Numbered from the stretch's first letter, positions 15,950-25,008 are shown. The stretch: 64,000 nucleotides of DNA from Pontibacillus salicampi (GCF_042434395.1 NZ_JBHLTP010000023.1:1-64000), one strand, 5' to 3'. The notes: a model not told the origin generated them from the letters alone. Made by a program: numbers and translations.

Positions 15950-17185
15950 TTACTCTTCCACTAATTCCTTCGCCTTCTGATTAAACTCCTCCAGCTCTTT
16001 ATCCAAATCTGCTCCACCCTCTGTCACTCGTTCAATGGAGCTGAGTAATTCCTGAGCGATTCGCTCAAATTGCTTTGTCTGCAGTCCTGGCTTCGTATTC
16101 TCTAGCTGCTCTCCGAACGTTGCATACATAGGATCATCCTGCATTACTGGGTCTTCCCACGCTTCTGTTCTAGAAGGCAGGGTATTGGACTCTTCCAGCC
16201 AGTCCAGCTGCGTTTCCACTTCGGTCATGAAGGAAATATACTCTAAAGCTCCTTCTTTATTATCTGAGCTTTCAAAGACGGAAAGATTAGACCCACCCAT
16301 ACTAGATGTGTTCTGCTCCTTTTCCGGCATAACCGCTGTAGCCCATTTCCCCTCTAAATCAGGAGCTTGATCGTTAATAATATTAATCATCCACGGCCCG
16401 CTAAAGAACATTGGCTTCGTACCATCTTTAAATGCCTCAACTATGTCCTTGCCTTCCTGCGTTGGACTTAGACCTTCTTTAAAATAGCTCGTATAATATT
16501 CCATAGCCCCTTTAAACGCCTCTGATTCGAAATTTAGCTCTCCATTTTCTAAATCCGCTTCATAGCCATTCTGCCAAGCAAAAATGAACGGCGTAATCTG
16601 ATCATTACGATCAATATCCAAGCCATACATATCTTCTCCGCGATCAGAAAGCTTCGTAGCAGCATCCTTTAAATCATCCCACGTTTTTGGAGGCTCCTCA
16701 TAGCCCGCTTCCTTCAATAAATCGGTCCGATAATAGATAACCCTTGTATCTACATACCATGGCACGCCCACTACCTGATCCTCATACTCCATCGTTGATA
16801 CAGATCCATCAAAGAAATTGCCCTTTGAGAAATTAGGATAGTCTTCCATGTACTCTGAAATATCAAGCAATGCGCCAGCATCAGCAAATTCTGATACCCA
16901 CGTCGTCCCTAGCTGCACGACATCAGGGCCATTGCCAGAAGCCACTGCTGTGAGGAGCTTATCATGGGCCTTATCCCAAGGAATAGCCTGTACATCCACA
17001 GTCATATCCGAATGCTCTTCTTCGAATGTCTTACTAAAATCCTGAAGCTTCTTACCCTCTTCTCCCATAGCCCACACCGTTACGGTATTTTTGTCCCCAT
17101 CCCCTGAAGACGAACTATTGGAACACCCTACCAACCCAAGCATAACTAATAATAAAGCCATTACAGTCATCACATTCCACTTCAC
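15950..17185 (-). CDS. ABC sugar importer, solute-binding lipoprotein
   Basis: The 411-residue protein starts at GTG with AAGGGG nine bases upstream. It has a lipoprotein signal peptide (ALLLVMLGLVGC, lipidated Cys near residue 21) and a serine-rich linker. The body is a family 1 extracellular binding protein (TVWAMGEEGKKLQDFSKTFE, ASGNGPDVVQLGTTWVSEFA). It captures the sugar outside the membrane and delivers it to the two permeases encoded next. It is the first gene of its operon and has a strong promoter with a LacI-type operator. Confidence 0.92.
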   Translation of the reverse strand: MKWNVMTVMALLLVMLGLVGCSNSSSSGDGDKNTVTVWAMGEEGKKLQDFSKTFEEEHSDMTVDVQAIPWDKAHDKLLTAVASGNGPDVVQLGTTWVSEFADAGALLDISEYMEDYPNFSKGNFFDGSVSTMEYEDQVVGVPWYVDTRVIYYRTDLLKEAGYEEPPKTWDDLKDAATKLSDRGEDMYGLDIDRNDQITPFIFAWQNGYEADLENGELNFESEAFKGAMEYYTSYFKEGLSPTQEGKDIVEAFKDGTKPMFFSGPWMINIINDQAPDLEGKWATAVMPEKEQNTSSMGGSNLSVFESSDNKEGALEYISFMTEVETQLDWLEESNTLPSRTEAWEDPVMQDDPMYATFGEQLENTKPGLQTKQFERIAQELLSSIERVTEGGADLDKELEEFNQKAKELVEE

Positions 17186-17216
17186 TCACACGCACCCCTT
17201 TAGTAAAAAAGTTTAA

Positions 17217-17266
17217 TTGAAACGTTTCGATACACGCATTATAATGTATTGTGTATCCGCTTTCAA
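17217..17266 (-). promoter_or_regulatory. Promoter and operator of the importer operon
   Basis: On the minus strand TTGAAA, a 17-base spacer and TATAAT form a near-perfect sigma-A promoter (17238-17266). The palindrome TTGAAACGTTTCGA (17217-17230) lies just after the -10, where a bound repressor would block initiation. Confidence 0.85.
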
Positions 17267-17325
17267 TAGATTTGCTGATTTTTTTGAAATCTTTTTAAAT
17301 CGTTATAATATTGCGTTTTAAAAGG

Positions 17326-17381
17326 TTGACTTGTGGATTTACCCAAATTATACTGCACCTATATGTTTCTTGAAACGTTTC
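17326..17381 (+). promoter_or_regulatory. Promoter and operator of the GH3 gene
   Basis: TTGACT (17326-17331), a 17-base spacer and TATACT (17349-17354) form a strong sigma-A promoter. The operator GAAACGTTTC lies at 17372-17381, about 17 bases after the -10. The divergent importer promoter carries the same site. Confidence 0.87.
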
Positions 17382-17409
17382 ACTAATTCGTTTTTTAGGA
17401 GGGGACTAT

Positions 17410-19578
17410 ATGACAGATAAGCAATTAAATAATCTATTAAAGCAAATGACGATGGAAGAAAAGGTAGGACAGCTTGTGCAACTAGCTACTCCTTTCTTTA
17501 AAGGGGCAACAGATCGGGGCGAAATTACAGGACCGATGGAGAATATGAATATTAAGGAAGAGGATATACCCAATACAGGGTCGGTTTTAGGGGCTTCAGG
17601 AGCCAAGGAAACAATCAACATACAAAAAGTACATATGGAGGATAACAGGCTTGGAATCCCATTATTATTCATGTCCGATATTATCCATGGGTTTAAGACT
17701 ATTTTCCCTGTCCCATTAGGCATTTCTTGCTCTTGGGACTTAGAGCTTGCTGAACAAAGTGCCGCCATTGCTGCAAAGGAAGCATCCACAGCCGGAGTCC
17801 ACGTCACCTTCGCTCCTATGGTGGATTTATCGAGAGAACCAAGATGGGGAAGAGTAATGGAGGCTACTGGTGAGGATCCCTTCCTAAATAGCACCTTTGC
17901 CCGAGCGTTCGTTCGCGGGTATCAAGGAGATTTAGAACACGACACCTCCAAGGTTGCCTCTTGTGTTAAGCATTTCGCCGCATATGGAGCACCAGAGGGA
18001 GGACGAGACTACAACACTGTTGATATGTCTGAGTGGATGCTGCGGGAGCACTATCTCCCCGCCTATAAAGCAGCATTAGATGAAGGAGCCCAAATGGTAA
18101 TGACCGCCTTCAATATATTAAATGGCGTCCCATCCACTGGGAACGCTCCCCTCTTAAGAGGCATTCTTCGAGAAGAATGGGACTTTAACGGAGTACTCAT
18201 ATCCGACTGGGGAGCAGTAAAAGAGCTTATCCCCCACGGTGTAGCAGAAGGAGCAAAACAAGCTGCAGAACAAGCGATGAATGCTGGAGTCGATATTGAA
18301 ATGATGACCTCCTGTTACACGAACCATATCCAGGAATTAATTCATGAAGAGGCTTTAGAGGAGGCTATGCTGGATGAAGCTGTGATGCGTATTTTACAGC
18401 TGAAGCAGAAGCTAGGATTATTTGAAAACCCTTACCGAGGTGCGAATGAAGAAGAGGAGAACCAGATCGTCCTCTCCAAAGAGCACAGAGATGCAGCAAG
18501 AAAGCTAGCTGGTCAATCTATCGTTCTATTAAAAAACGAACATATCTTGCCGCTAGAGGCAACGCAAAACATCGCCTTAATCGGCCCTTTCGCACAGAGC
18601 ACCGATATTCTTGGTCCATGGTCATGGGGAGGTTCCTCTGAGGATACGATTACGGTACATGCAGGCCTCTCCCAATATGTGTCACAGGACAAGCTCTTTG
18701 CAGCAAAAGGCAGTGATATTGAAACAAGCACAGAGCAACAGCTTCAAGCTGCACTATCAACGGCACAGAATGGAGATGTTATTGTCGCAGCATTAGGAGA
18801 ACATTCGGATATGAGCGGAGAAGCTGGCTGCCGAGCGGACATCCGTATCCCTGAAGTACAATTGGACCTATTGAAAAAGCTGAAAGAACTAGGTAAACCT
18901 ATCGTCACCGTATTATTTAACGGCCGTCCCCTTGATCTAAGGGAAGTCCTTGACAACTCCGACGCAGTAATCGAAGCCTGGTATCCTGGAACCGAAGGCG
19001 GCAACGCACTATCGGACATCCTATTTGGAACCATAAACCCATCAGCTAAGCTAACCATGTCCATGCCTTATTCCGTTGGTCAAGTACCAATCTATTACAA
19101 CCGCTTCAACACTGGACGACCTAAAGACGCACCAGATGCCCAGGAACGCTACGTTTCTCAATACCTGGATATACCAAATGAACCACTCTTCCCATTTGGC
19201 TACGGGTTAAGCTACACGCACTTTGAATACAGCAATCTAACCCTATCCAACAGCCAAATAGATGAAGACAGTATCCTTTCTGTCACGACAACTATTACTA
19301 ATGCCGGACAAATCGCAGGCGAAGAAATTGTCCAATGCTATGTAAGAGACCTTGTAGGAGAAGTCGTCCGTCCCTTGAAAGAGCTAAAGGACTTCACTAA
19401 AATTCACCTACAGCCCGGAGAATCAAAGAACGTTACCTTCGACATCAGGGAAGAACAGTTAAGGTACCACCATGCTAATTTAGAATATAAAAGCGATAAC
19501 GGAGAATTTGAATTATATGTAGGCCCAAGCAGTGCAGAAGGCCTGAAGGAGAAATTTCGGTTGAGGAAGCAAAGGTAG
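17410..19578 (+). CDS. Beta-glucosidase, glycoside hydrolase family 3
   Basis: The 722-residue protein has no signal peptide, so it acts in the cytoplasm. It has the GH3 N-terminal barrel with the nucleophile Asp266 in GVLISDWGAV, the substrate-binding KHFAAYG (residues 187-193), the second alpha/beta domain and a C-terminal fibronectin III-like domain (from about residue 620). It releases glucose or another hexose from the non-reducing end of imported oligosaccharides. Linkage is not readable from the sequence. The shared operator with the importer and a GH144-like glucanase suggests beta-1,2-linked substrates such as sophorose. The ribosome site AGGAGG is well placed. Confidence 0.93.
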   Translation: MTDKQLNNLLKQMTMEEKVGQLVQLATPFFKGATDRGEITGPMENMNIKEEDIPNTGSVLGASGAKETINIQKVHMEDNRLGIPLLFMSDIIHGFKTIFPVPLGISCSWDLELAEQSAAIAAKEASTAGVHVTFAPMVDLSREPRWGRVMEATGEDPFLNSTFARAFVRGYQGDLEHDTSKVASCVKHFAAYGAPEGGRDYNTVDMSEWMLREHYLPAYKAALDEGAQMVMTAFNILNGVPSTGNAPLLRGILREEWDFNGVLISDWGAVKELIPHGVAEGAKQAAEQAMNAGVDIEMMTSCYTNHIQELIHEEALEEAMLDEAVMRILQLKQKLGLFENPYRGANEEEENQIVLSKEHRDAARKLAGQSIVLLKNEHILPLEATQNIALIGPFAQSTDILGPWSWGGSSEDTITVHAGLSQYVSQDKLFAAKGSDIETSTEQQLQAALSTAQNGDVIVAALGEHSDMSGEAGCRADIRIPEVQLDLLKKLKELGKPIVTVLFNGRPLDLREVLDNSDAVIEAWYPGTEGGNALSDILFGTINPSAKLTMSMPYSVGQVPIYYNRFNTGRPKDAPDAQERYVSQYLDIPNEPLFPFGYGLSYTHFEYSNLTLSNSQIDEDSILSVTTTITNAGQIAGEEIVQCYVRDLVGEVVRPLKELKDFTKIHLQPGESKNVTFDIREEQLRYHHANLEYKSDNGEFELYVGPSSAEGLKEKFRLRKQR

Positions 19579-19601
19579 GTATTTACTAGAGGAACATTAT
19601 G

Positions 19602-19634
19602 AAGGTGCTGTTATCCATTGGAGGACAGCACCTT
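19602..19634 (+). terminator. Hairpin after the GH3 gene
   Basis: AAGGTGCTGT pairs perfectly with ACAGCACCTT across a 13-base loop. The following sequence is T-rich but has no long T run, so termination strength is uncertain. Confidence 0.55.
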
Positions 19635-19783
19635 ACTCAATTATTTCATATTACTCCACATCTAGTGGAAGTCTTACTGTAATGTCAATCTCCCACTCCA
19701 CTGTCTCTCTACATCTACATTTTTTTCAAAAAAAGCTCTGTTCTTTATGATTTATGGTTACGGAAAGGACATTAAGTTGCTCC

Positions 19784-21265
19784 TTATTCCCTCACTAATT
19801 TCACAACAGATTCCACATGGTATGTTTGCGGAAACATATCCACTGGCTGAATGCCGTCAACTTTGTATCCGTTCTTGACTAAATACTTCAAGTCGCGAGC
19901 CTGGGTTTCCGGATTACAGGAAACGTACACGACCCGTTTCGGCTTAAGCTTTACTACGCTTGATAGGAATGCTTCGTCACTCCCGGTCCGGGGCGGGTCC
20001 ATGATGACGACATCCGCTTTATCTCCACGTGCTGCCATGTCGACCATAAACTTACCTGCATCGCCTTGATAAAATCTTGCATTCTTTATTCCGTTTCGCT
20101 TGGAATTTCGAATAGCGTCGCGTACTGCATCCTTGTTCAGCTCGACGCCGATAACCTTGCCGGCCTTTTGACTAGCAATAAGACTAATAGTGCCAATACC
20201 ACAATACGCATCCACTACGGTTTCTTTCCCGGAAAGCTCTGCCATTTCAATGGCTTTAGTATAGAGCTTCTCCGTTTGGACTGGGTTAATCTGATAGAAG
20301 GATTTTGCTGAGATCTCAAACTTCAGTCCACCAAGTGTGTCCGTTATCGTTCCTTTGCCGAACAGTACCTTCTCTTGTTCACCGAGCACCATGCTAGTTT
20401 TTCGATTATTTACGTTTTGGAGTATCGTTGTAATTTCTGGATGAGCTTGGCGCAATGCCTTCACAAAGTTGTTCTTTCCTTTAAACTCCGACGATGCCGC
20501 TACAAGGACGACCATAATTTCCCCGCTTACCTTCCCGACCTTAATTAGCACGTGGCGAAGGAAGCCTCTGCCTGTGTCTTCGTTGTACGGCTGCATTTTG
20601 AAGGACTTCATCATGCCTTTAATCGTCTGCACAATTTCATCTGCTTTCGGATCATGGATGAGGCAGCGATCCATCGGAATAATGTCATGCGTATTTTGAG
20701 CATACAGCCCGCCTATCACTTGCCGTTGCTGATTAAGGCCAAAGGATGTGTGGCTCTTATTTCGGTAATCATAAGGGTGGTCCATTGTCATAATAGGCTC
20801 TGGCTTACCAAATGGTTTCATGAGTACATCCACCGTCTCCTGCTTGAAACGGGTTTGCGCCTGCTGATTCATATGCTGAAGCTGGCAGCCACCGCACTCA
20901 TAATAGTAAGGACATGGCGGGGCGACTCTATCTTTAGAAGATTCAATGACCTGCTTCAGCTCCGCATGTACAAACTGTCCCTTTTTGGAAACCAGCACCT
21001 CTGCCTTTTCTCCAGGCATCAGATGGGCTATCTCCAGCCTCTCTCCTTTCCACTGGGCAATGCCTTTCCCTTCACTAGTCAAACCAGAGCAGGTTACCTC
21101 TGCCGTTACAGCTTTACCACCATGCTTTGAAGCATTGTTTGCTTTTCCTTTGGCAGAGCTACGCTTTTGATGGCCCTCTAGAGCGTGTGGCTTTCTATTC
21201 TGTTTATCCGATCTATGTTGTTTTTTTCCTGCATTTTTAGATTTATGGTTCTTCCGTTTATTCAT
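19784..21265 (-). CDS. rlmCD: 23S rRNA (uracil-5)-methyltransferase, RlmCD/RumA family
   Basis: The enzyme adds methyl groups from SAM to uridines of 23S rRNA. The 493-residue protein has a TRAM domain (from about residue 55), a cysteine cluster for an iron-sulfur centre (CPYYYECGGCQLQH), the SAM-binding motif VVDAYCGIGTISL, the catalytic motif VMDPPRTGSD and the nucleophile cysteine in VVYVSCNPET. The first 50 or so residues are a lysine-, arginine- and asparagine-rich extension that typical members lack as I recall them. The ATG has AGAAGGAAG upstream and no later start fits better. The gene seems to stand alone. Confidence 0.9.
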   Translation of the reverse strand: MNKRKNHKSKNAGKKQHRSDKQNRKPHALEGHQKRSSAKGKANNASKHGGKAVTAEVTCSGLTSEGKGIAQWKGERLEIAHLMPGEKAEVLVSKKGQFVHAELKQVIESSKDRVAPPCPYYYECGGCQLQHMNQQAQTRFKQETVDVLMKPFGKPEPIMTMDHPYDYRNKSHTSFGLNQQRQVIGGLYAQNTHDIIPMDRCLIHDPKADEIVQTIKGMMKSFKMQPYNEDTGRGFLRHVLIKVGKVSGEIMVVLVAASSEFKGKNNFVKALRQAHPEITTILQNVNNRKTSMVLGEQEKVLFGKGTITDTLGGLKFEISAKSFYQINPVQTEKLYTKAIEMAELSGKETVVDAYCGIGTISLIASQKAGKVIGVELNKDAVRDAIRNSKRNGIKNARFYQGDAGKFMVDMAARGDKADVVIMDPPRTGSDEAFLSSVVKLKPKRVVYVSCNPETQARDLKYLVKNGYKVDGIQPVDMFPQTYHVESVVKLVRE

Positions 21266-21352
21266 ACGAACTTCCTTCTGTTCTTATTTGACACCCTATT
21301 ATATACTACTCTGCACAGACAGTAAAACGAACATACCCCTTACCGCCATAGC

Positions 21353-22261
21353 CTACCACTCTTCCAGCACTAACTCATGGTTAATGCTGGCGCCAACCTC
21401 ATACCCTTCACTTGCTGCCTTCATTAAACCAGAGAAAGTATTCTTAGCATCTCCAATAATATACATCCCTTTAACTGACGATTCTCCACCCTCTTGTGTA
21501 TGATATTCGCCCATCTCTCCAAGCCCAATACCTAACTTAGCTGGAAGACGGCTTGCCTGGGTTGCCCCAGTCTCCATAAGGAAACCGCCACTTCTCTCCA
21601 ATGCGTCTCCTGTTGCTGTAATCACCTTTTCTAGGCGACCATCTGTAGATTGCAAGCATTCAATCGGTGTTTCTATCAGTGGAATATTTCGTTCCATTAA
21701 TTCCCGCTTCTCCTCTTTTGTTATCTTGGCAGGACCATTGGTAAAAATCATGACATCTTGACTCCAATTGCAAATCAGTTTGATATAGGACATTAGCCAT
21801 TCTTCATTGCCGAATATAGCTAAGGGCTCCTCTCTTCTTTCCCACCCATCACAATAAGGACAAGGAAATACTGATGTTCCATATACTTCTTGTAATCCAC
21901 GTATATCAGGAAGCTCCTCCTTCATACCAGTCGCAAAGATAACTCGTTTACTAAGAACGTCGCTTCCCATTTCCGTTGCCACCTTAAACAAGGAATCCTC
22001 CTTCTTTACGTCGACTGCTCTATCCTTTCTATAAACCACATTTGGATAGCGCTTTAATTGATCTACCGAAATCTGTTTGAACTCTCCGGGACTTATCCCA
22101 TCTCTTGTTAAGAAACCGTGAGAAGAACGAGTAACTTGATTTCTCGCCTCCTGAGCATCTATCACTAGTACCTTTCTTCTTGACCTTCCAAGGACTAAGG
22201 CAGCGCTTAATCCTGACGCTCCCCCACCGATAATAACGACGTCCCACATACTATTTTTCAT
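21353..22261 (-). CDS. Thioredoxin reductase-like FAD/NAD(P) oxidoreductase
   Basis: The 302-residue flavoprotein has an N-terminal FAD-binding motif (VVIIGGGASGLSAALVL), a redox-type CPYCDG motif near residue 133 and a C-terminal FAD-contact segment (GMYIIGDAKNTFSGLMKAA). The layout is that of thioredoxin reductase-like oxidoreductases. The usual NADPH site in the middle is degenerate (LAIFGNEEWLMSYIKLI). The start overlaps the end of the methyltransferase gene by 11 bases, so it is the third gene of a tetR-led operon. The substrate is unknown, and thiol or small-molecule detoxification is plausible. Confidence 0.82.
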   Translation of the reverse strand: MKNSMWDVVIIGGGASGLSAALVLGRSRRKVLVIDAQEARNQVTRSSHGFLTRDGISPGEFKQISVDQLKRYPNVVYRKDRAVDVKKEDSLFKVATEMGSDVLSKRVIFATGMKEELPDIRGLQEVYGTSVFPCPYCDGWERREEPLAIFGNEEWLMSYIKLICNWSQDVMIFTNGPAKITKEEKRELMERNIPLIETPIECLQSTDGRLEKVITATGDALERSGGFLMETGATQASRLPAKLGIGLGEMGEYHTQEGGESSVKGMYIIGDAKNTFSGLMKAASEGYEVGASINHELVLEEW

Positions 22262-22871
22262 TCATCCCGCTCCCCTTCTTAGCGATAACTTTTGCTGTAA
22301 CTCCTTCATAGAAACCTTCCATATGTCCAATGGGCAGACGCTGCTGAATATTCTCTTGCTCAACAATTACAAGCTCGTCTGTTCGTGTCATATCATCAGC
22401 AATCAGCATAGACCCTGGAAATTCATCCGCACGTGCTCCTTCTGGAAGCCCCGAGTCCTCCTTGTACAGTCCTAGATATATTAAGATTCCATGATCTGAT
22501 AACAGCTGTGCCACCTTTTCAAACAACAGCCGCCTATCCTGTTGAGCAAGATGGACATAAGCAATCAGCACAAGATCAAATGTATCCTCACTTGTATAAG
22601 ATAGTACATCCCCTGCCTCAGCCTTAATGGAATATCCTTTTTTGTCTGATTCTGAACGGATAAACTCTACAGCTGCTGCTGACTGATCAATGCTTGTCAC
22701 ATCCCATCCCTTTTCGGCCAGCCAGAAGCTATTCCCACCTTCTCCAGCACCTAAATCAATGGCTTTACCCGGTTTGTGCCTATTCATTGCTGCTACAAGC
22801 ATTTCATCAGGAAATGTCCATGGATACTCATTGCTTCTATATAATTCCTCCCAATGCTCTTTGTCCGACAC
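22251..22871 (-). CDS. Class I SAM-dependent methyltransferase
   Basis: The 206-residue product has the SAM-binding glycine motif (AIDLGAGEGGNSFWLAEKGW, residues about 37-56) followed by VTSIDQSAAAVEF and DLVLIAYVHL. It looks like the TehB-like methyltransferases that modify small toxic compounds, but the acceptor is unknown. Translation starts at GTG, nine bases after GGAGG, which lies within the end of the tetR gene four bases upstream. It is the middle gene of a three-gene operon and overlaps the flavoprotein gene. Confidence 0.85.
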   Translation of the reverse strand: MSDKEHWEELYRSNEYPWTFPDEMLVAAMNRHKPGKAIDLGAGEGGNSFWLAEKGWDVTSIDQSAAAVEFIRSESDKKGYSIKAEAGDVLSYTSEDTFDLVLIAYVHLAQQDRRLLFEKVAQLLSDHGILIYLGLYKEDSGLPEGARADEFPGSMLIADDMTRTDELVIVEQENIQQRLPIGHMEGFYEGVTAKVIAKKGSGMNEK

Positions 22872-22875
22872 TCTC

Positions 22876-23427
22876 TTATTCCTCCTCTGTTTCCAACAGC
22901 CCGTTCTTAAAAGTTCTCCAAGCTAAATCTGGGATATCCTTTGGAGCAACGGAACCATTGTTTTTCGTTTCCCATGCTGTAAAAAGAATGCCATCATACA
23001 TATGAAAAACCCATGCATCCGGGACGTAGGCTTGAAGATATCCAGCCTCTCTCAAGCTTTTGATTATTTCAGCTAAAGCTTTATTTACCTGTGAGAACTT
23101 ACACGTCTCCGGATCATGGTCTTCATGCTCCCGATGCTCTTTATACAAAAGGTGAAAGCCATCTCCTCCTGCATTTCGCTTCATGATTTCCTTCATTTGC
23201 TCAAGGGGATCCCCCTGGTTTTCCTTGGCCTCTTGAAAAATAACCATCTGTTTTTGAATCAAGTGTTCATGAATATGTTCAAATAATGTTTCTCTAGTAT
23301 TAAAATATCGGTGAAGTGTCATCCGACTAACTCCAGCCTCTGCCGCAATGGTTTCGAGCAATGCATACTCATCCTCCGACAAAACTCGAATAGCAGCTTC
23401 CATAATGTTCCTTTGCGTTTTATTCAT
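22876..23427 (-). CDS. TetR-family repressor
   Basis: The 183-residue protein has an N-terminal TetR helix-turn-helix (LLETIAAEAGVSRMTLHRYF, then NTRETLFEHI) and a helical ligand domain with a histidine- and aspartate-rich stretch (HREHEDHDPETCKF). It is the first gene of the operon with the methyltransferase and flavoprotein genes and probably represses its own promoter, where two direct repeats flank the -10. The ligand is unknown. The ribosome site AAGGAG is seven bases before ATG. Confidence 0.9.
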   Translation of the reverse strand: MNKTQRNIMEAAIRVLSEDEYALLETIAAEAGVSRMTLHRYFNTRETLFEHIHEHLIQKQMVIFQEAKENQGDPLEQMKEIMKRNAGGDGFHLLYKEHREHEDHDPETCKFSQVNKALAEIIKSLREAGYLQAYVPDAWVFHMYDGILFTAWETKNNGSVAPKDIPDLAWRTFKNGLLETEEE

Positions 23428-23440
23428 TCTAATACTCCTT

Positions 23441-23479
23441 ATATGTTACTTTTATATAAAATATGTTACACCCACGCAA
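23441..23479 (-). promoter_or_regulatory. Promoter of the tetR operon with direct repeats
   Basis: On the minus strand TTGCGT, a 17-base spacer and TATAAA form the promoter. The 9-mer GTAACATAT occurs at 23461-23469 and again at 23441-23449, exactly 20 bases apart and on either side of the -10, which suits binding by the adjacent TetR-type protein. Confidence 0.6.
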
Positions 23480-23562
23480 CTATTGCGTCAATCTATTTGT
23501 TTTAACCCTGCAATACATGAGGATTCATTTACTAACAACAACGGTCTTTAACAGCCCCGAAA

Positions 23563-23600
23563 ATAAAAAAGACTCCTCCGCCGTAAACCACACGGGGGAG
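23563..23600 (-). terminator. Terminator after the TspO/MBR gene
   Basis: An imperfect CTCCCCCG / CGGAGGAG hairpin on the minus strand is followed by a run of T residues. It lies about 40 bases after the stop codon of the TspO-like gene. Confidence 0.55.
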
Positions 23601-23637
23601 AAGCCATATATTAAGGAAGATAGTGCTCTACGAGTGT

Positions 23638-24366
23638 TTAGCGTTTTTGCCTAACGAGAAACACTAATGTTGCGAGCAATATAATACCAGCTAATAGATA
23701 AGAAGAATAGACCACTAATGGAAGGTCTGCATTCATATTTTTCACACCGATACCTATAAAAGCCCAGACGAATACAAGGGGGTACACCCAGTCCTTCTCT
23801 TTCTTCAAAAACGTGATTGCTAATACTGTTGCCACTATAAGCAGAAGGAACGCCCAGACTGAGTCAGAAATTCCAAAGCCGTCCCAGCCAAGATAAGTTA
23901 CATAATAACTAATGTTGGCAATAGTAGCGACACTAATCCAGCCAAGATATACAGAGAATGGTACTACGTCCAAAAAGACAGCATCCGTCTCCTTCAGCTT
24001 TACGTATAAGCGGAGGAGCGTGAGCAGTAATAGCACCATAACGATAACGGATATCGCAAAGAACTCGTAGTGCCACATGAAAATCCATAAGCTATTTAGT
24101 ACACAGCTCAACACAAATAAAGCACTCGTAGTTTGGTATAAGGGAAGGTTTCTCCGGCTTGCAGGAAACTGCCGCAAAACCCATATTCCTAGCAGTATGT
24201 AAATCAGCCCCCATATACTAAACACATAGCCAGCTGGAGTGAAGATTACATCAAGCTTGTTGGAGATCTCCCCCGTCGTCTGACCATTCAGCGGAAGAGC
24301 GTTAGCGAGAATATTTACCGTTACGACAAGCAGATACGCTACAAGATTCGCAATCCATTTCCCCAT
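23638..24366 (-). CDS. TspO/MBR-family membrane protein
   Basis: The 242-residue protein has about seven predicted membrane helices and the conserved start of the Bacillus TspO/MBR branch: NILANALPLNGQTTGEISNK followed by FTPAGYVFSIWGLIYILLG. TspO proteins bind porphyrins and other hydrophobic ligands. This longer branch is poorly characterised and was once annotated as lantibiotic permease. The gene is flanked by terminators and looks monocistronic. Its ATG has AAAGGAG nine bases upstream. Confidence 0.8.
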   Translation of the reverse strand: MGKWIANLVAYLLVVTVNILANALPLNGQTTGEISNKLDVIFTPAGYVFSIWGLIYILLGIWVLRQFPASRRNLPLYQTTSALFVLSCVLNSLWIFMWHYEFFAISVIVMVLLLLTLLRLYVKLKETDAVFLDVVPFSVYLGWISVATIANISYYVTYLGWDGFGISDSVWAFLLLIVATVLAITFLKKEKDWVYPLVFVWAFIGIGVKNMNADLPLVVYSSYLLAGIILLATLVFLVRQKR

Positions 24367-24585
24367 CTATACCACTCCTTTCCATACATACTGATACATA
24401 CTATTCCTAATTGGGGAGAAATAAAACATTTCCCTGCACATTATCCTATAAAAACAATAGCAGCACATAAAACCGGCTATTTTTAGACTTGTTGGGCGAT
24501 TATCGTTTTCAGAACGACTTTTTTCCTTTATATTGAGTAATCAAGAAGGTACTTCTTAAGATAGCGATATGAAGGAGGGAACGTC

Positions 24586-25008
24586 ATGCTTTACATATGG
24601 CATATTGAGAAGATCATTGAACAAACCCTGCAGAAACACCATTTACAAATAGAGTATCAGTTCAGCAATAACCTATCTGCGCCAATGAGCTACAATGTTT
24701 CTACCAATACCATTACCTTTAATTACCTGGAGGTCAATGGCTATATTAGTAAGATGAAGATAAGAGACTCGGATGAGCACCTTGTCCGATCCATGCTTTA
24801 CCACGAGATCGGCTACTACTTGACGTTCAAAAAGCACAAGCACGACCTGCGTACACTGATGTATGGCGAGGAGGAAGAAGTCGAAGCGTTGAAGGCCGAA
24901 ATTGAACGAAATGCGTGGGATTACGGAAGAACGCTCGTACCTGATACGCTCATAGAAACATACGACAAGATGCGCGAGCGGGACCGCGTACTCTTAGATG
25001 GGTTATAG
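24586..25008 (+). CDS. Small hypothetical protein resembling a zincin-type metalloprotease
   Basis: I do not recognise this 140-residue protein as a named family. It contains MLYHEIGYYLTF near residue 77, which is the helix of a zinc metalloprotease (HExxH) except that the second histidine is tyrosine. An acidic helix follows (EEEEVEALKAEIERNAWDYG), reminiscent of the third-ligand helix in such enzymes. There is no signal peptide. The ribosome site AAGGAGG is strong. It may be a non-catalytic zincin fold or a chance resemblance. Its neighbours give no functional hint. Confidence 0.65.
   Translation: MLYIWHIEKIIEQTLQKHHLQIEYQFSNNLSAPMSYNVSTNTITFNYLEVNGYISKMKIRDSDEHLVRSMLYHEIGYYLTFKKHKHDLRTLMYGEEEEVEALKAEIERNAWDYGRTLVPDTLIETYDKMRERDRVLLDGL

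Noticed and set aside
22251..22871. Tellurite-resistance methyltransferase TehB
   Set aside because: The SAM motif is general and no tellurite gene is adjacent, so the specific name is not supported.
24586..25008. Active HExxH metalloprotease
   Set aside because: The second histidine is tyrosine (HEIGYY), so catalysis cannot be claimed.
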